NCBI RefSeq assembly: GCF_907164555.1
Contig: NZ_CAJQZC010000005.1
Coordinates: forward strand, 124,001 to 188,000
Direction: 5' to 3'
DNA from: Paraburkholderia saeva
GTDB taxonomy: Bacteria; Pseudomonadota; Gammaproteobacteria; Burkholderiales; Burkholderiaceae
DNA length: 64,000 nucleotides
Part shown: one piece after another, positions 41,704 through 53,130 of the stretch
Layout: every line of letters begins with the position of its first letter
Position numbering within the stretch: the first letter of the stretch is position 1
The notes under the pieces: model-generated
Seen by the model: only the letters and a program-made list of their open reading frames with translations
Databases searched by the model: none
What the model was told of the DNA's origin: nothing
Position numbers and translations under genes: made by a program

Positions 41704-41716
41704 TTGTATAGACAGG
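41704..41716. promoter_or_regulatory. HutC-type operator just downstream of the start point
   Basis: TTGTATAGACAGG repeats the 11-mer TTGTATAGACA of the -35 operator, 39 nt further on. It lies at the predicted start of transcription, just before the hutH start codon. Confidence 0.65.
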
Positions 41717-41726
41717 ATTTCTCATC

Positions 41727-43247
41727 ATGATTCTTACGCCCGGCAGCCTGACCCTCCCGCAACTCCGCGTGATCGCCCGCGAGCAGGTCACGCTCGAACT
41801 CGACCCGGCCAGCTTCGCGGCCATCGATGCCGGCGCACAGGCCGTCGCGGATATCGCCGCGAAGGGCGAGCCGGCGTATGGCATCAATACCGGCTTTGGG
41901 CGCCTTGCCAGCACGCATATCCCGCACGACCAGCTCGAACTGCTGCAACGTAACCTCGTGCTGTCGCACGCAGTCGGCGTGGGCGAGCCGATGTCGCGCC
42001 CGGTCGTGCGTCTCCTGATGGCGCTGAAGCTGTCGAGCCTCGGCCGCGGCCACTCGGGGATCCGCCGCGAAGTGATGAACGCGCTGATCACGCTCTTTAA
42101 CGCCGATGTGCTGCCGGTGATTCCGGTGAAGGGTTCAGTCGGCGCCTCGGGCGACCTCGCGCCGCTCGCGCACATGTCGGGCGTGCTGCTCGGCATCGGC
42201 GAAGTGTTCATTCGCGGCGAGCGCGCGGCGGCCACCGAAGGCCTGCGCGTCGCGGGCCTGAAGCCGCTCACGCTGCAGGCGAAGGAAGGCCTCGCGCTCC
42301 TGAACGGCACGCAGGCTTCCACCGCGCTCGCGCTCTACAACATGTTCGCGATCGAAGACCTGTACCGTACGGCGCTCGTGTCCGGCGCGCTGTCCGTCGA
42401 TGCGGCCATGGGCTCGGTCAAGCCGTTCGACCACCGGATCCACGCACTGCGCGGCCATCAAGGCCAGATCGACGCAGCAGCGGCATATCGCTCGCTCCTC
42501 GAAGGCTCGGCGATCAACGTTTCGCACGCCGATTGCGACAAGGTGCAGGATCCGTACAGCCTGCGCTGCCAGCCGCAGGTAATGGGCGCGTGTCTCGACC
42601 AGATGCGCCACGCTGCCGACGTGCTGCTGATCGAAGCGAACGCCGTCTCCGATAACCCGCTGATTTTCCCGGACACGGGCGAAGTGCTGTCGGGCGGCAA
42701 CTTCCACGCTGAACCGGTCGCGTTCGCCGCCGACAACCTCGCGCTCGCCGTCGCCGAAATCGGCGCGCTCGCCGAGCGTCGCATTGCACTGCTGATCGAC
42801 GCGACGCTGTCGGGTCTGCCGCCGTTCCTCGTTCGCGATGGCGGCGTGAACTCGGGCTTCATGATTGCGCACGTCACGGCCGCCGCACTGGCTTCGGAAA
42901 ACAAGACGCTCGCGCATCCGGCTTCGGTGGATTCGCTGCCTACTTCGGCGAACCAGGAAGATCACGTTTCGATGGCCACGTTCGCCGCACGCAAGCTCGC
43001 CGACATGGCGGAGAACACCGCGAACATCCTGTCGATCGAACTGCTCGCGGCTGCCCAGGGTATCGATCTGCGCGCACCGCACAAGACGAGCCCGAGCCTG
43101 CAACGCGTGATGCAGACCGTGCGCAGCGAGGTCGCGCATTACGAGCTCGATCACTACTTCTCGCCGGACATCGTGGCGATCACGCGTCTCGTGCAGAACG
43201 GCACGATCGCCGCGCACGCGCCGCTCTCGTTCGTCTCCGAACAGTAA
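41727..43247 (+). CDS. hutH: Histidine ammonia-lyase (506 aa)
   Basis: First step of histidine breakdown: removes ammonia to give trans-urocanate. The MIO cofactor triad Ala140-Ser141-Gly142 is present in [47 protein letters not shown] and [18 protein letters not shown] are further family blocks. Length (~506) is normal. Start: the ATG at 41727 with a weak CAGGA upstream. First gene of the operon and directly behind the HutC-controlled promoter; hutC follows after 12 nt. Confidence 0.98.
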   Translation: MILTPGSLTLPQLRVIAREQVTLELDPASFAAIDAGAQAVADIAAKGEPAYGINTGFGRLASTHIPHDQLELLQRNLVLSHAVGVGEPMSRPVVRLLMALKLSSLGRGHSGIRREVMNALITLFNADVLPVIPVKGSVGASGDLAPLAHMSGVLLGIGEVFIRGERAAATEGLRVAGLKPLTLQAKEGLALLNGTQASTALALYNMFAIEDLYRTALVSGALSVDAAMGSVKPFDHRIHALRGHQGQIDAAAAYRSLLEGSAINVSHADCDKVQDPYSLRCQPQVMGACLDQMRHAADVLLIEANAVSDNPLIFPDTGEVLSGGNFHAEPVAFAADNLALAVAEIGALAERRIALLIDATLSGLPPFLVRDGGVNSGFMIAHVTAAALASENKTLAHPASVDSLPTSANQEDHVSMATFAARKLADMAENTANILSIELLAAAQGIDLRAPHKTSPSLQRVMQTVRSEVAHYELDHYFSPDIVAITRLVQNGTIAAHAPLSFVSEQ

Positions 43248-43259
43248 AGCCGACGCGAC

Positions 43260-43955
43260 ATGAACGCACCGGCTTATCAGGGGATCAAGGACTTCATCCT
43301 CGGCCGCATTCACGCGGGCGAATGGGCGGAAGGCGACCAGGTCCCGTCGGAAAACGAACTGGCGCGCGAGTTCAGCGTCGCGCGCATGACGGTGAACCGC
43401 GCGCTGCGCGAACTCACGTCGGAGCAGGTGCTCACGCGCGTGCAGGGTTCCGGCACGTTCGTCGCGCGGCCGAAGTACGAATCGACGCTGGTCGCGATCC
43501 GCAGCATCTCCGACGAAATCGTCGCGCGCGGTCATCGCTATCACGCGAGCGTGATGCATGTCGGCGCGACGATTGCCGACGAGGCGCTGGCCGTGGAAAT
43601 GCAGGTGAAGGCCGGCAATCCGCTCTTTCACTCGCGTCTTCTGCATTTCGAAAACGACGAGCCGGTGCAGCTCGAGGAACGCTGGGTCAATCCGTCGGTT
43701 GCACCTGAATACGCGTTGCAGGATTTCACGAACACGACGCCGAACCAGTATCTCGTGCGCGTCGCGCCGCTGCAGCGCGTCGAGTACCGCATCGAGGCGC
43801 TCGCCGCGGACGACGAAACGCGCGAGCTTCTGACCATGAGTCAAACGGAGGCCTGCCTCGTGCTGCATCGACGCACGTGGTCGCAGGGTCTGGTCGCTTC
43901 GGTGGCCAACCTGTGGCATCCCGGCAGCCGCTATCGCTTCACCGGACACTTCTGA
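43260..43955 (+). CDS. hutC: Histidine utilisation repressor HutC (231 aa)
   Basis: GntR-family repressor of the HutC subgroup. N-terminal winged helix: [20 protein letters not shown], then [20 protein letters not shown] and [21 protein letters not shown]-terminal UTRA effector domain ([40 protein letters not shown]) that binds urocanate. It represses the hut promoter; the three GTATA(G/T)AC sites upstream of hutH are its obvious targets. Lying second in the operon, it is autoregulated. Confidence 0.96.
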   Translation: MNAPAYQGIKDFILGRIHAGEWAEGDQVPSENELAREFSVARMTVNRALRELTSEQVLTRVQGSGTFVARPKYESTLVAIRSISDEIVARGHRYHASVMHVGATIADEALAVEMQVKAGNPLFHSRLLHFENDEPVQLEERWVNPSVAPEYALQDFTNTTPNQYLVRVAPLQRVEYRIEALAADDETRELLTMSQTEACLVLHRRTWSQGLVASVANLWHPGSRYRFTGHF

Positions 43956-43987
43956 ACTTTCTCTCTGGGCATTTGAGGGCCACCACC

Positions 43988-45676
<1,689 letters not shown>

Positions 45677-45679
45677 CCG

Positions 45680-46297
45680 ATGCCGCAGGCGTTGAATACG
45701 ACGCAGGTGTCGTTGCTGCGTGGCGCGGATCTCGTGGCGTCGCCGTGGAAGAACGGCGGCGGCGTCACGCGCGAAATCGCGGTCGAGCCGCAAGGCGCGG
45801 CGCTCGATACATTCGTGTGGCGCGTGAGCGTCGCCGATGTGGCGCAGCCGGGGCCGTTCTCGCGTTTCGCGGGCATCGACCGCACGCTGGTGCTGCTCTC
45901 GGGCGCGGGCATGCTGCTCGATGACGCCGAAGGTCACACGCATGCGCTCACGCAGCCGCTCGATATCGCGCGCTTCAAAGGCGAGGCGTCGATCGATGCG
46001 CGGCTTGTCGACGGCGCGACCCGCGACTTCAACCTGATGGTGCGGCGTGGCGCGGCAACGGGCGACGTCGAAGTCTGGCGCGGCGAATCGCAACAGACGC
46101 TGACGGCGGACGTCGTGTTGCTGTTCTGCGCTGCGGGCGCGGCTGAAATCACGTTCAACGGACGCGCGCCGTTTCTCCTCACACACAACGACACGTTGCG
46201 CATCGATGCCGCACACGCGCTGGCGTGCACGGTGAAGTGCGTAAAGGCAGACACAGAAGCGGGTGCGATCCTCGCAATCGGCGTTCGCTACACATGA
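45680..46297 (+). CDS. hutD: HutD-family protein (205 aa)
   Basis: Cupin-like protein often found in hut operons of Pseudomonas and Burkholderia. [20 protein letters not shown] near the start and [20 protein letters not shown] are the hallmark blocks. In Pseudomonas fluorescens HutD is thought to limit hut expression (a governor), with no enzymatic step assigned. ATG lies 3 nt after hutU, so translation is probably coupled. An intrinsic terminator starts 4 nt after its stop, separating it from hutI. Confidence 0.92.
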   Translation: MPQALNTTQVSLLRGADLVASPWKNGGGVTREIAVEPQGAALDTFVWRVSVADVAQPGPFSRFAGIDRTLVLLSGAGMLLDDAEGHTHALTQPLDIARFKGEASIDARLVDGATRDFNLMVRRGAATGDVEVWRGESQQTLTADVVLLFCAAGAAEITFNGRAPFLLTHNDTLRIDAAHALACTVKCVKADTEAGAILAIGVRYT

Positions 46298-46300
46298 CGG

Positions 46301-46334
46301 ACGCGGCTTCGAAACATCGAAGCCGCGTTTTTTT
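46301..46334 (+). terminator. Intrinsic terminator between hutD and hutI
   Basis: A perfect 12-bp stem, ACGCGGCTTCGA (46301-46312) with TCGAAGCCGCGT (46317-46328), an AACA loop and an uninterrupted run of seven T at 46328-46334. A textbook terminator inside what is otherwise one gene series. Confidence 0.92.
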
Positions 46335-46359
46335 GCATCCACATGGCAATGAGCACGCG

Positions 46360-47580
46360 ATGAAGCACACCGTCTGGCATCACCTGAATCTCTGCGCAGA
46401 AGGCGACCCGGATCAGACCATATCCGATGCGGCAATCGCGGTGCGCGACGGCCAGATTGCCTGGCTCGGCGCGTCGCATGCGCTTCCTGAAGAATACAAA
46501 ACGTGGTCACGCGAAGACCTGGGCGGCGCGTGGGTGACGCCGGGCCTCGTCGATTGCCACACGCATCTCGTGTATGGCGGCCAGCGCGCCGATGAATTCG
46601 CACAACGCCTTGCCGGCGTGAGCTACGAAGAGATCGCGAAGCAGGGCGGTGGCATTGTCTCGACGGTGCGCGCGACGCGTGCCGCCGACGAAGACACGCT
46701 GTTCCGGCAATCGGCTGCACGGCTCGAACCGCTACTTGCGGAGGGCGTCACGGCGGTCGAAATCAAGTCGGGCTACGGCCTCGACCTGGCGAGCGAGCGC
46801 AAGATGCTGCGCGTCGCGCGACGCCTCGGCGAACGCTATCCGGTTTCCGTCTACACGACGTTTCTTGGCGCGCACGCGTTGCCGCCGGAATTCGCCGGCC
46901 GCGCAGACGATTACATCACCGAAGTCTGCGAACGGATGCTGCCCGCGCTCGCCGATGAAGGCCTCGTCGACGCCGTCGACGTGTTCTGCGAGCGCATCGG
47001 GTTTTCGCTCGCGCAAAGCGAGCGCGTTTTCGAAGCCGCTGAGCGTCGCAGGCTGCCGGTGAAGATGCACGCCGAGCAGTTGTCGAACAGCGGCGGCACG
47101 GCGCTCGCCGCGCGACATCGCGCGCTCTCCGCGGATCACCTCGAATTCCTCGACGAAGCGGGCGTGGCCGCGATGAAAGCGTCGGGCACGGTTGCCGTAT
47201 TGCTGCCTGGCGCGTACTACTTCATCCGCGAAACGCAACTGCCGCCGCTCGATCTGCTGCGTCGTTACGGCGTGCCGATCGCGATTTCCACCGACAGCAA
47301 TCCGGGCACGTCGCCCGCAACTTCGCTGTTGCTGATGATGAATATGGCGACGACGCTCTTTCGCATGACCGTACCCGAAGTGCTGCAAGGCGTGACGACG
47401 CATGCCGCACGCGCGCTCGGACAGGCGGGACGACACGGCACGCTTGCGGCCGGACGTCAGGCGGATTTCGCGGTGTGGTCCGTCGATACGCTCGCGGAAC
47501 TCGCGTACTGGATGGGCCGTCCGTTGTGCACGCGCGTCGTGCGCGCGGGCGAGACGGTCCACACACGGCGCAGCGCCTGA
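46360..47580 (+). CDS. hutI: Imidazolonepropionase (406 aa)
   Basis: Third step: opens 4-imidazolone-5-propionate to N-formimino-L-glutamate. Amidohydrolase with metal-binding [60 protein letters not shown] and [20 protein letters not shown]. Length matches the family (~405). Start: ATG at 46360 ([20 protein letters not shown]); the frame extends into hutD but without family similarity. It lies 25 nt after the T-run of the terminator, so it depends on read-through or on its own promoter. Confidence 0.97.
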   Translation: MKHTVWHHLNLCAEGDPDQTISDAAIAVRDGQIAWLGASHALPEEYKTWSREDLGGAWVTPGLVDCHTHLVYGGQRADEFAQRLAGVSYEEIAKQGGGIVSTVRATRAADEDTLFRQSAARLEPLLAEGVTAVEIKSGYGLDLASERKMLRVARRLGERYPVSVYTTFLGAHALPPEFAGRADDYITEVCERMLPALADEGLVDAVDVFCERIGFSLAQSERVFEAAERRRLPVKMHAEQLSNSGGTALAARHRALSADHLEFLDEAGVAAMKASGTVAVLLPGAYYFIRETQLPPLDLLRRYGVPIAISTDSNPGTSPATSLLLMMNMATTLFRMTVPEVLQGVTTHAARALGQAGRHGTLAAGRQADFAVWSVDTLAELAYWMGRPLCTRVVRAGETVHTRRSA

Positions 47581-47617
47581 AGCCGCGCCGCGCACGCACT
47601 CTTCACAAGGTTCGACG

Positions 47618-49009
47618 ATGACTGAATCCGTTCAATCGCTGTTTGCCGATGACGCCTGGCTGCCGGGCGGCTGGCGTCGTAACGTGCTGCTCGAATGGGA
47701 CGCCGCCGGCATCCTGACGGCCGTGACGCCGGACAGCACCGCGCCTGCTGGCGTGACGCGTGCAGCGGGCCCTGTTGTGCCCGGCATGCCGAATCTCCAT
47801 TCACACGCGTTCCAGCGCGCGATGGCCGGCCTTACCGAATACCGCGCCAACGCCACCGATACGTTCTGGAGCTGGCGTGACCTGATGTATCGCTTCGCCG
47901 CACGCATCTCGCCTGAAGGGCTCGCTGCGATCGCGCAGTGGCTCTACATCGAGATGCTGAAAGCGGGCTACACGTCCGTGTGCGAATTCCACTACGTCCA
48001 TCACGCGCCCGACGGCAGTCGTTACGCGAGTCCGGCAGAACTGGCCGCACGCGTCGTCGATGCAGCGAAGACGAGCGGCATCGGCATGACGATGTTGCCT
48101 GTGCTTTACCAGTACAGCGGCTTCGGGGCGCTCTCGCCGCGTGAGGACCAGCGGCGCTTCATCAACACGCCGGAGCGTCTGCTCGATCTGCTGGACGGGC
48201 TTCGTATGGCACGGCCCGAAGACGCGTCGCTACGTTACGGCGTTGCGCCGCATTCGCTGCGCGCGGTCTCCGGCGATTCGCTGCGCGCGCTGCTGGGCGG
48301 CCTCGACGCGATGTCGCCGGGCGCGCCTGTGCACATCCATATCGCGGAGCAGACCGCCGAAGTCGACGCGTGCCTCGAAACCGAAGGCGCACGGCCCGTG
48401 CAGTGGCTGCTCGACCGCTTCGACGTCGATTCGCGCTGGTGCCTCGTGCATGCGACGCACGTCGATGCAGCAGAGACAATAGAGCTGGCGCAGCGTGGCG
48501 CAGTGGCAGGCCTGTGTCTCACGACCGAAGCAAATCTCGGCGACGGCATTTTTCCTGCACAGGAATACCTCGAAGCAGGCGGGCGTTTTGGCATCGGGTC
48601 GGACAGCCATATCGGCGTCGACTGGCGTTCGGAGTTGCGGCTGCTCGAATATGGCCAGCGTCTGTCGCGGCGTCAGCGCAACGTACTGGCATCCGCCGAT
48701 GCGACGCACGTGGCCGACCGGCTGTTCGGTGCGGCGCTCGAAGGCGGTGCGCGGGCAACCGGGCGTGCGGTGGGCGCGCTGCAGGCGGGCCATCGCGCGG
48801 ACTGGCTCGTGCTCGACGCGAACCACGCCAGTATCGCGGAACATGCGCCTGACGCGTGGCTCTCAGGTGTCGTATTCTGTGAACACGGCGAGACGCCGGT
48901 ACGCGATGTGTTTGCGGGTGGCGACAAGGTCGTCGACAACCGTCGGCATCGCGATGAGGAACGCGCGTGGTCGCAATATCGCGTCGCACTCGCTGAACTG
49001 TTGAAATGA
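47618..49009 (+). CDS. hutF: Formimidoylglutamate deiminase (463 aa)
   Basis: Fourth step in the five-step route: removes ammonia from N-formimino-L-glutamate, giving N-formyl-L-glutamate. Amidohydrolase with PGMPNLHSHAFQRAMAGLTE (metal-binding His pair), YTSVCEFHYVHHAPDGSRYA, APHSLRAVSGDSLRALLGGL, VHIHIAEQTAEVDACLETEG and GIGSDSHIGVDWRSELRLLE. Start: ATG at 47618, 37 nt after hutI. Its presence with HutG and the absence of a one-step HutG formimidoylglutamase define the pathway variant. Confidence 0.95.
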   Translation: MTESVQSLFADDAWLPGGWRRNVLLEWDAAGILTAVTPDSTAPAGVTRAAGPVVPGMPNLHSHAFQRAMAGLTEYRANATDTFWSWRDLMYRFAARISPEGLAAIAQWLYIEMLKAGYTSVCEFHYVHHAPDGSRYASPAELAARVVDAAKTSGIGMTMLPVLYQYSGFGALSPREDQRRFINTPERLLDLLDGLRMARPEDASLRYGVAPHSLRAVSGDSLRALLGGLDAMSPGAPVHIHIAEQTAEVDACLETEGARPVQWLLDRFDVDSRWCLVHATHVDAAETIELAQRGAVAGLCLTTEANLGDGIFPAQEYLEAGGRFGIGSDSHIGVDWRSELRLLEYGQRLSRRQRNVLASADATHVADRLFGAALEGGARATGRAVGALQAGHRADWLVLDANHASIAEHAPDAWLSGVVFCEHGETPVRDVFAGGDKVVDNRRHRDEERAWSQYRVALAELLK

Positions 49010-49089
49010 ATGACTGCATGAATTCACGAAAGGCGGAGCCGGCTTGCCGGAACCGCCCGTGAAGTGCATCGAACTGACCCCGGACTGAC

Positions 49090-49905
49090 ATGACTGCATC
49101 GAATTCCACGCCAGTTTTCTCGCTGCATCAGGGAAGCCTGCCGCTCCTGATCTCGATTCCGCACGTCGGCACGCGCATTCCCGACGACATCGCCGCGACC
49201 ATGACGCCCGCGGCCGCACGTACCGACGATTGCGACTGGCATCTGGACCGCCTGTATGCGTTCGCAAAGCGCCTCGGCGCATCGATCCTGATGCCGGTGC
49301 ACGCGCGCTATGTGATCGACCTGAACCGCCCGCCCGACGGCGCGAACCTCTATCCGGGCCAGGATACGACCGGCCTGCTGCCTGTCGATACGTTCGACAA
49401 GGAACCGCTCTATCGCGAAGGCCATCTGCCTGACGACGCCGAAATCGTGCGCCGTCGCGATGCGTACTGGAAGCCGTATCACGAGGCGATCGAAAGCGAA
49501 CTCGCAACGCTGAAGGCAAAACACGGCAAGGTGCTGCTGTGGGAGGCACACTCGATCCGCTCGCACGTGCCGCGTTTTTTCGAGGGGCGTCTGCCGGATT
49601 TCAATTTCGGCACGTCGAACGGCGCGAGCGCCGCACCGGGTCTCGCCGACGAACTGGCCGATATCGTCGCGAAGCACGGCGGATATACGGGCGTGGCGAA
49701 CGGCCGCTTCAAGGGCGGCTACATCACGCGGCACTATGGCCAGCCGGAGAAGGGCGTGCACGCGGTTCAGCTCGAACTCACGCAGATCACGTACATGCAG
49801 GAAAAAATGCCCTATTCGTATGACGAAGCACGCGCGGCCCAGGTCGAGCCGCTGCTTGAAACGCTGGTCAAAGGCGCAATGGCGCGCGTTCTGGCAGCTG
49901 TCTGA
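49090..49905 (+). CDS. hutG: N-formylglutamate deformylase (271 aa)
   Basis: Last step: splits N-formyl-L-glutamate to glutamate and formate. SLPLLISIPHVGTRIPDDIA, DCDWHLDRLYAFAKRLGASI, ARYVIDLNRPPDGANLYPGQ and LLWEAHSIRSHVPRFFEGRL are conserved blocks of the family, carrying Asp, Glu and His metal ligands. Start: ATG at 49090, 80 nt after hutF, on the same strand. Ends the hut series; a GC-rich hairpin at 49969 follows. Confidence 0.95.
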   Translation: MTASNSTPVFSLHQGSLPLLISIPHVGTRIPDDIAATMTPAAARTDDCDWHLDRLYAFAKRLGASILMPVHARYVIDLNRPPDGANLYPGQDTTGLLPVDTFDKEPLYREGHLPDDAEIVRRRDAYWKPYHEAIESELATLKAKHGKVLLWEAHSIRSHVPRFFEGRLPDFNFGTSNGASAAPGLADELADIVAKHGGYTGVANGRFKGGYITRHYGQPEKGVHAVQLELTQITYMQEKMPYSYDEARAAQVEPLLETLVKGAMARVLAAV

Positions 49906-50211
49906 GGTTTGTAACGTCGGCGTAAAAATAGAAGCATAGAGCGCGCCAGCAATTCAATGTTCAACCCCGAGGGGCCCCCGGCGCGGCTGTGCGCCGCAGC
50001 GGGGCCTCATTTCCATGCTTAAGGAACGCCCGCGGCTCAACCGGGTCAATTCAGCACGTCCTGCGTTCTGCAAACCGTTGCAATGCAGAAGCGCAACGCA
50101 TGCCCGCGCGCGGGTTGCGCGCAGCATGGCGATGCGACTACCCTTCAGGCAGATGAGACGCGCGCGGCGCACGCCGCGCGGTGGCGTGACGACGACATCG
50201 GGGGAGAAAAG
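49906..50211. other. Intergenic stretch after hutG
   Basis: 306 bases without a gene. It holds the hairpin at 49969-50008 and, near 50170-50211, a purine-rich ribosome site (GGGGGAG) for the next gene. No promoter was defined with confidence. Confidence 0.5.
49969..50008 (+). terminator. GC-rich hairpin after hutG
   Basis: GAGG (49969-49972) and CCCC (49975-49978) pair with GGGG and CCTC at 50001-50008; an inner GCGGC/GCCGC stem (49983-49997) extends the structure. Only ATTTCC follows, so it is terminator-like without a T-run. Confidence 0.5.
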
Positions 50212-50892
50212 ATGGATGACCCGACGATGGAAGATTCTGACGAAGCGCAGCTGACGGTGTGGCGGGCCAACCTGGTTTTGCTGACCCGCGAGGTGGGTGC
50301 TGCGGCGCGTCTTGCACGGATGATGACGTTCTCCGCGAGCTATCTGAAACTGATGCTGACGGGCCAGCGTGAATTCAGCGAGGAATTCGTGCGCGGTGTC
50401 GAAGCCGTGACGGGCCTGCCGTCCGGCTGGATGGATACGCCACGTACCGCGGGCGATATTCCCGAAGGCGCCCGTTCCGCGATCGACAACGAATCGCCGC
50501 TTGCACGTTTTCGCGGCACGGCGCACCCGGTGCGCAAGAAGACCGTGCTGCGTCCGCCTGAACCGATTTTCGGGCAGGCGCCGCCGTCAAAGCGTGCCGA
50601 AGAAGAAGCGTTCGACGCGGAGTCGCATCGTCGGCTGGCCCATTTTCGCAAGGTGCGCGATCTCGCGATACAGGACGTGCGACGTTTCGAGCGCTATCTG
50701 AGCCATCCGCCGGTCGAACTGGCATCGGTGCGCGCGAAAGTGGAAGACGTGCTTGCCGCAACCGAAATCGAGGGCCACGTGCACGCCGATCTCGCAGGGC
50801 GTCTCGAACAGATCGAAAAACATCGGGAACTGCTGTTGCGGCACGTCGAAAAACTGCAGGAACTGCTCGCGCAGCTCGGCGAGGGCGAATGA
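50212..50892 (+). CDS. Hypothetical protein with an HTH-like N-terminus (226 aa)
   Basis: Start: ATG at 50212 after GGGGGAG. Residues 10-70 read WRANLVLLTREVGAAARLAR, then MMTFSASYLKLMLTGQREFS and EEFVRGVEAVTGLPSGWMDT. This resembles a Cro/CI-type helix-turn-helix domain, including the final GLP..WMD seen in phage-repressor-like proteins. A Pro/Arg-rich linker follows (HPVRKKTVLRPPEPIFGQAP). The last ~90 residues are a charged, probably coiled-coil helix (GRLEQIEKHRELLLRHVEKL). DNA binding and dimerisation are inferences. Convergent with the LysR gene at 50906; targets unknown. Confidence 0.65.
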   Translation: MDDPTMEDSDEAQLTVWRANLVLLTREVGAAARLARMMTFSASYLKLMLTGQREFSEEFVRGVEAVTGLPSGWMDTPRTAGDIPEGARSAIDNESPLARFRGTAHPVRKKTVLRPPEPIFGQAPPSKRAEEEAFDAESHRRLAHFRKVRDLAIQDVRRFERYLSHPPVELASVRAKVEDVLAATEIEGHVHADLAGRLEQIEKHRELLLRHVEKLQELLAQLGEGE

Positions 50893-50905
50893 GCGCGGCC
50901 GGCGG

Positions 50906-51757
50906 CTAGACGTGCAGATCGGTCAGGATCTGTTCAGCGAGAAAGTCGCACGGCGGCCGGTTTGAACGCGCGCTGCGCGCCAGCACGATTTCGAGTTCCG
51001 GCAGCTTCGGCAGCCCGTGCGTGCGCCCGAATTGCACGAGATGCGGCGGCACCGCGCAGCGGGCGAGGGGCGCCACCGCGAGGCCCGCCTCGACCATGCT
51101 GAAGAGCCCCATCAGGCTCGGGCTTTCGTACGACGTGCGATAGGCGATCTTCGCGCGCTGCAACGCATGAATTGCGTTCGCGCGCGCCACGCTGCCCACC
51201 CCGAACATCGCGATCGGTAACGGCCGTTCCTTCCAGATTTCGCGGCCCGTCGCGGCACCTGCCCACACCATCGGTTCGAAGCGGATAAAGTCGCCGCTCA
51301 GGCCTTTCACGCGTGTGATGCACGCGAGGTCGATCTTGTTGTCGCGCACCAGCGGCGCGAGCGCGCTGCTCGGCAAACCCATCACCTGAATCTCGACCTT
51401 CGGATACGTCGCGGAAAATTTGCGCAGCACCGCGGGCAGCAGCGACGACGCGTAGTCGTCCGGTACGCCGATCGACACGCGGCCTTTCACCTCGGGATGA
51501 ACCATCGAGGCCCACGCCTCGTCGCGCAACGCGAGCATCTGGCGCGCGTACGCGATCAGCACGAGGCCGTCGTGGGTCGGCGTGACGTTGCGCGGTCCAC
51601 GTATGAAAAGCGGCTTGCCGAGCGCTTCTTCGAGCGCGCGGATCTGCATGCTCAAGGCCGACTGCGAGCGATGCACGAGTGCCGCGCCGCGCACGAAGCT
51701 GCCGGCGTCCGCAATGGCGACCACCATCGAGAGAACATCGAGATCGAGTGCTTTCAT
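50906..51757 (-). CDS. LysR-family transcriptional regulator (283 aa)
   Basis: Winged helix: LDVLSMVVAIADAGSFVRGA, then ALVHRSQSALSMQIRALEEA and LGKPLFIRGPRNVTPTHDGL. The effector domain has RVSIGVPDDYASSLLPAVLR and LACITRVKGLSGDFIRFEPM. It belongs to the branch in which the second position after the start reads ALDLD, similar to LrhA/HexA-type regulators. Divergent from the aminotransferase gene across ~116 nt, so control of that gene is likely. Effector unknown. Confidence 0.92.
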   Translation of the reverse strand: MKALDLDVLSMVVAIADAGSFVRGAALVHRSQSALSMQIRALEEALGKPLFIRGPRNVTPTHDGLVLIAYARQMLALRDEAWASMVHPEVKGRVSIGVPDDYASSLLPAVLRKFSATYPKVEIQVMGLPSSALAPLVRDNKIDLACITRVKGLSGDFIRFEPMVWAGAATGREIWKERPLPIAMFGVGSVARANAIHALQRAKIAYRTSYESPSLMGLFSMVEAGLAVAPLARCAVPPHLVQFGRTHGLPKLPELEIVLARSARSNRPPCDFLAEQILTDLHV

Positions 51758-51873
51758 CGGTATCAGGAAAACTGATCGGAACGTTCAATATAACGCGTTT
51801 GTCTGAATGCAGGGTGACCGGCATACTGGCCGCACTTCAACTCATTGCGGCTCGTGCGGCCGCACAAGACGCC

Positions 51874-53106
51874 ATGCCGACGACCTACGATGACTTCAGA
51901 AAACTGGGAATGCGCCTCGACATGTCGCGCGGCAAGCCGTCGCCCGAACAGCTGGATCTGTCGCGGGCATTGCTGGATGAAGCCGGCACGGTGGGTTACC
52001 TGTCACGCGATGGAATCGATTGTCGCAACTACGGACACGGCGCGGGCCTGCCCGAGGCGCGCGAGTTCGGCGCGGCACTTCTGGACGTTCCGGCGGCACA
52101 GGTCATTGCGGGCGGCAATTCGAGTCTCGAACTGATGCACGATGCGCTGGCGTTCGCCATGTTGCATGGCGTGCCGGACGGCAACGCGTGGTGCAGGGAG
52201 GACAGCGTTTCGTTTCTGTGCCCCGCGCCCGGTTACGACCGGCACTTTGCGATCTGCGAGGCGCTGGGCATCCGCATGATCTCCGTACCGTTCAACGACG
52301 ACGGTCCGGATATGGATTTCGTCGAAACACAGGTGCGCGACGACGCTTCGATCAAGGGCATCTGGTGCGTGCCGCTTTATAGCAACCCGACGGGCGCACG
52401 CTGGTCACATGAAGCCACGCAGCGTCTTGCATCGATGAAGACTGCCGCAGCAGATTTTCGCGTGATGTGGGACGACGCTTACCGCTTTCATCATCTGACT
52501 GAAACGCGTCATGCAACCCCCGACATCATCGCAGCGTGCGCGCAGGCCGGGAACCCGGATCGCGCGCTCGTCTTCGCGTCGCTTTCGAAGGTGACGCTTG
52601 CGGGCGCATCGGTGGCGTTTCTCGCTTCGTCGCCGCGCAATGTCGCGTGGTGGCAGAAGCACACCGGCGTGCGCACGATCGGGCCGGACAAGCTGAACCA
52701 GCTGCGCCACGTGCGCTTTCTGCGCGACCGTGCCGGGCTCGAACGATTGATGGACCGTCACCGCACGCTGCTCAAGCCGAAGTTCGATGCCGTTGCCGCG
52801 GTATTCGGGACACTGCTCGGCGGCGTGCCGGGCGTGTCCTGGAACGCGCCGGAAGGCGGCTATTTCATCAGCCTTTACACGCCAGCCGGGCGGGCGAAGC
52901 GCAGCGTCGAACTGGCGGGAGAAGCCGGTCTCGTGCTCACGCCGGCCGGCGCCGCGTATCCATACGGCGTCGATCCGGATGACCGCCATCTGCGCATTGC
53001 ACCTTCGTTTCCATCGCTCGACGAGGTGCGGATTGCCGCAGAGGGTATCGCGCTCTCGCTGCTGCGCGCGATCGAAGAAGCGTCATGCCACACGCAAGGG
53101 CTGTAA
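51874..53106 (+). CDS. Aspartate-aminotransferase-like PLP enzyme (410 aa)
   Basis: Fold-type I aminotransferase of the actinobacterial-type aspartate aminotransferase group (PF12897-like): YDDFRKLGMRLDMSRGKPSP at the start is its hallmark, followed by YGHGAGLPEAREFGAALLDV. FLCPAPGYDRHFAICEALGI and CVPLYSNPTGARWSHEATQR line the PLP pocket, VMWDDAYRFHHL carries the Asp and Tyr, and FASLSKVTLAGASVAF the Schiff-base Lys. Substrate unproven; aspartate is the family default. Start: ATG at 51874, matching the family start; the upstream frame overlaps the LysR gene. Confidence 0.88.
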   Translation: MPTTYDDFRKLGMRLDMSRGKPSPEQLDLSRALLDEAGTVGYLSRDGIDCRNYGHGAGLPEAREFGAALLDVPAAQVIAGGNSSLELMHDALAFAMLHGVPDGNAWCREDSVSFLCPAPGYDRHFAICEALGIRMISVPFNDDGPDMDFVETQVRDDASIKGIWCVPLYSNPTGARWSHEATQRLASMKTAAADFRVMWDDAYRFHHLTETRHATPDIIAACAQAGNPDRALVFASLSKVTLAGASVAFLASSPRNVAWWQKHTGVRTIGPDKLNQLRHVRFLRDRAGLERLMDRHRTLLKPKFDAVAAVFGTLLGGVPGVSWNAPEGGYFISLYTPAGRAKRSVELAGEAGLVLTPAGAAYPYGVDPDDRHLRIAPSFPSLDEVRIAAEGIALSLLRAIEEASCHTQGL

Positions 53107-53130
53107 GGCGCGCCGCACCGCATCGCATGA

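Larger units (their letters stand above)
41351..41726. promoter_or_regulatory. Divergent control region upstream of hutH
   Basis: 376 bases without a convincing gene (a frame at 41442-41672 has no ribosome site). The hutH side holds three HutC-type operators and the hut promoter, listed separately; the left part should hold the promoter of the minus-strand epimerase-like gene. Confidence 0.7.
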
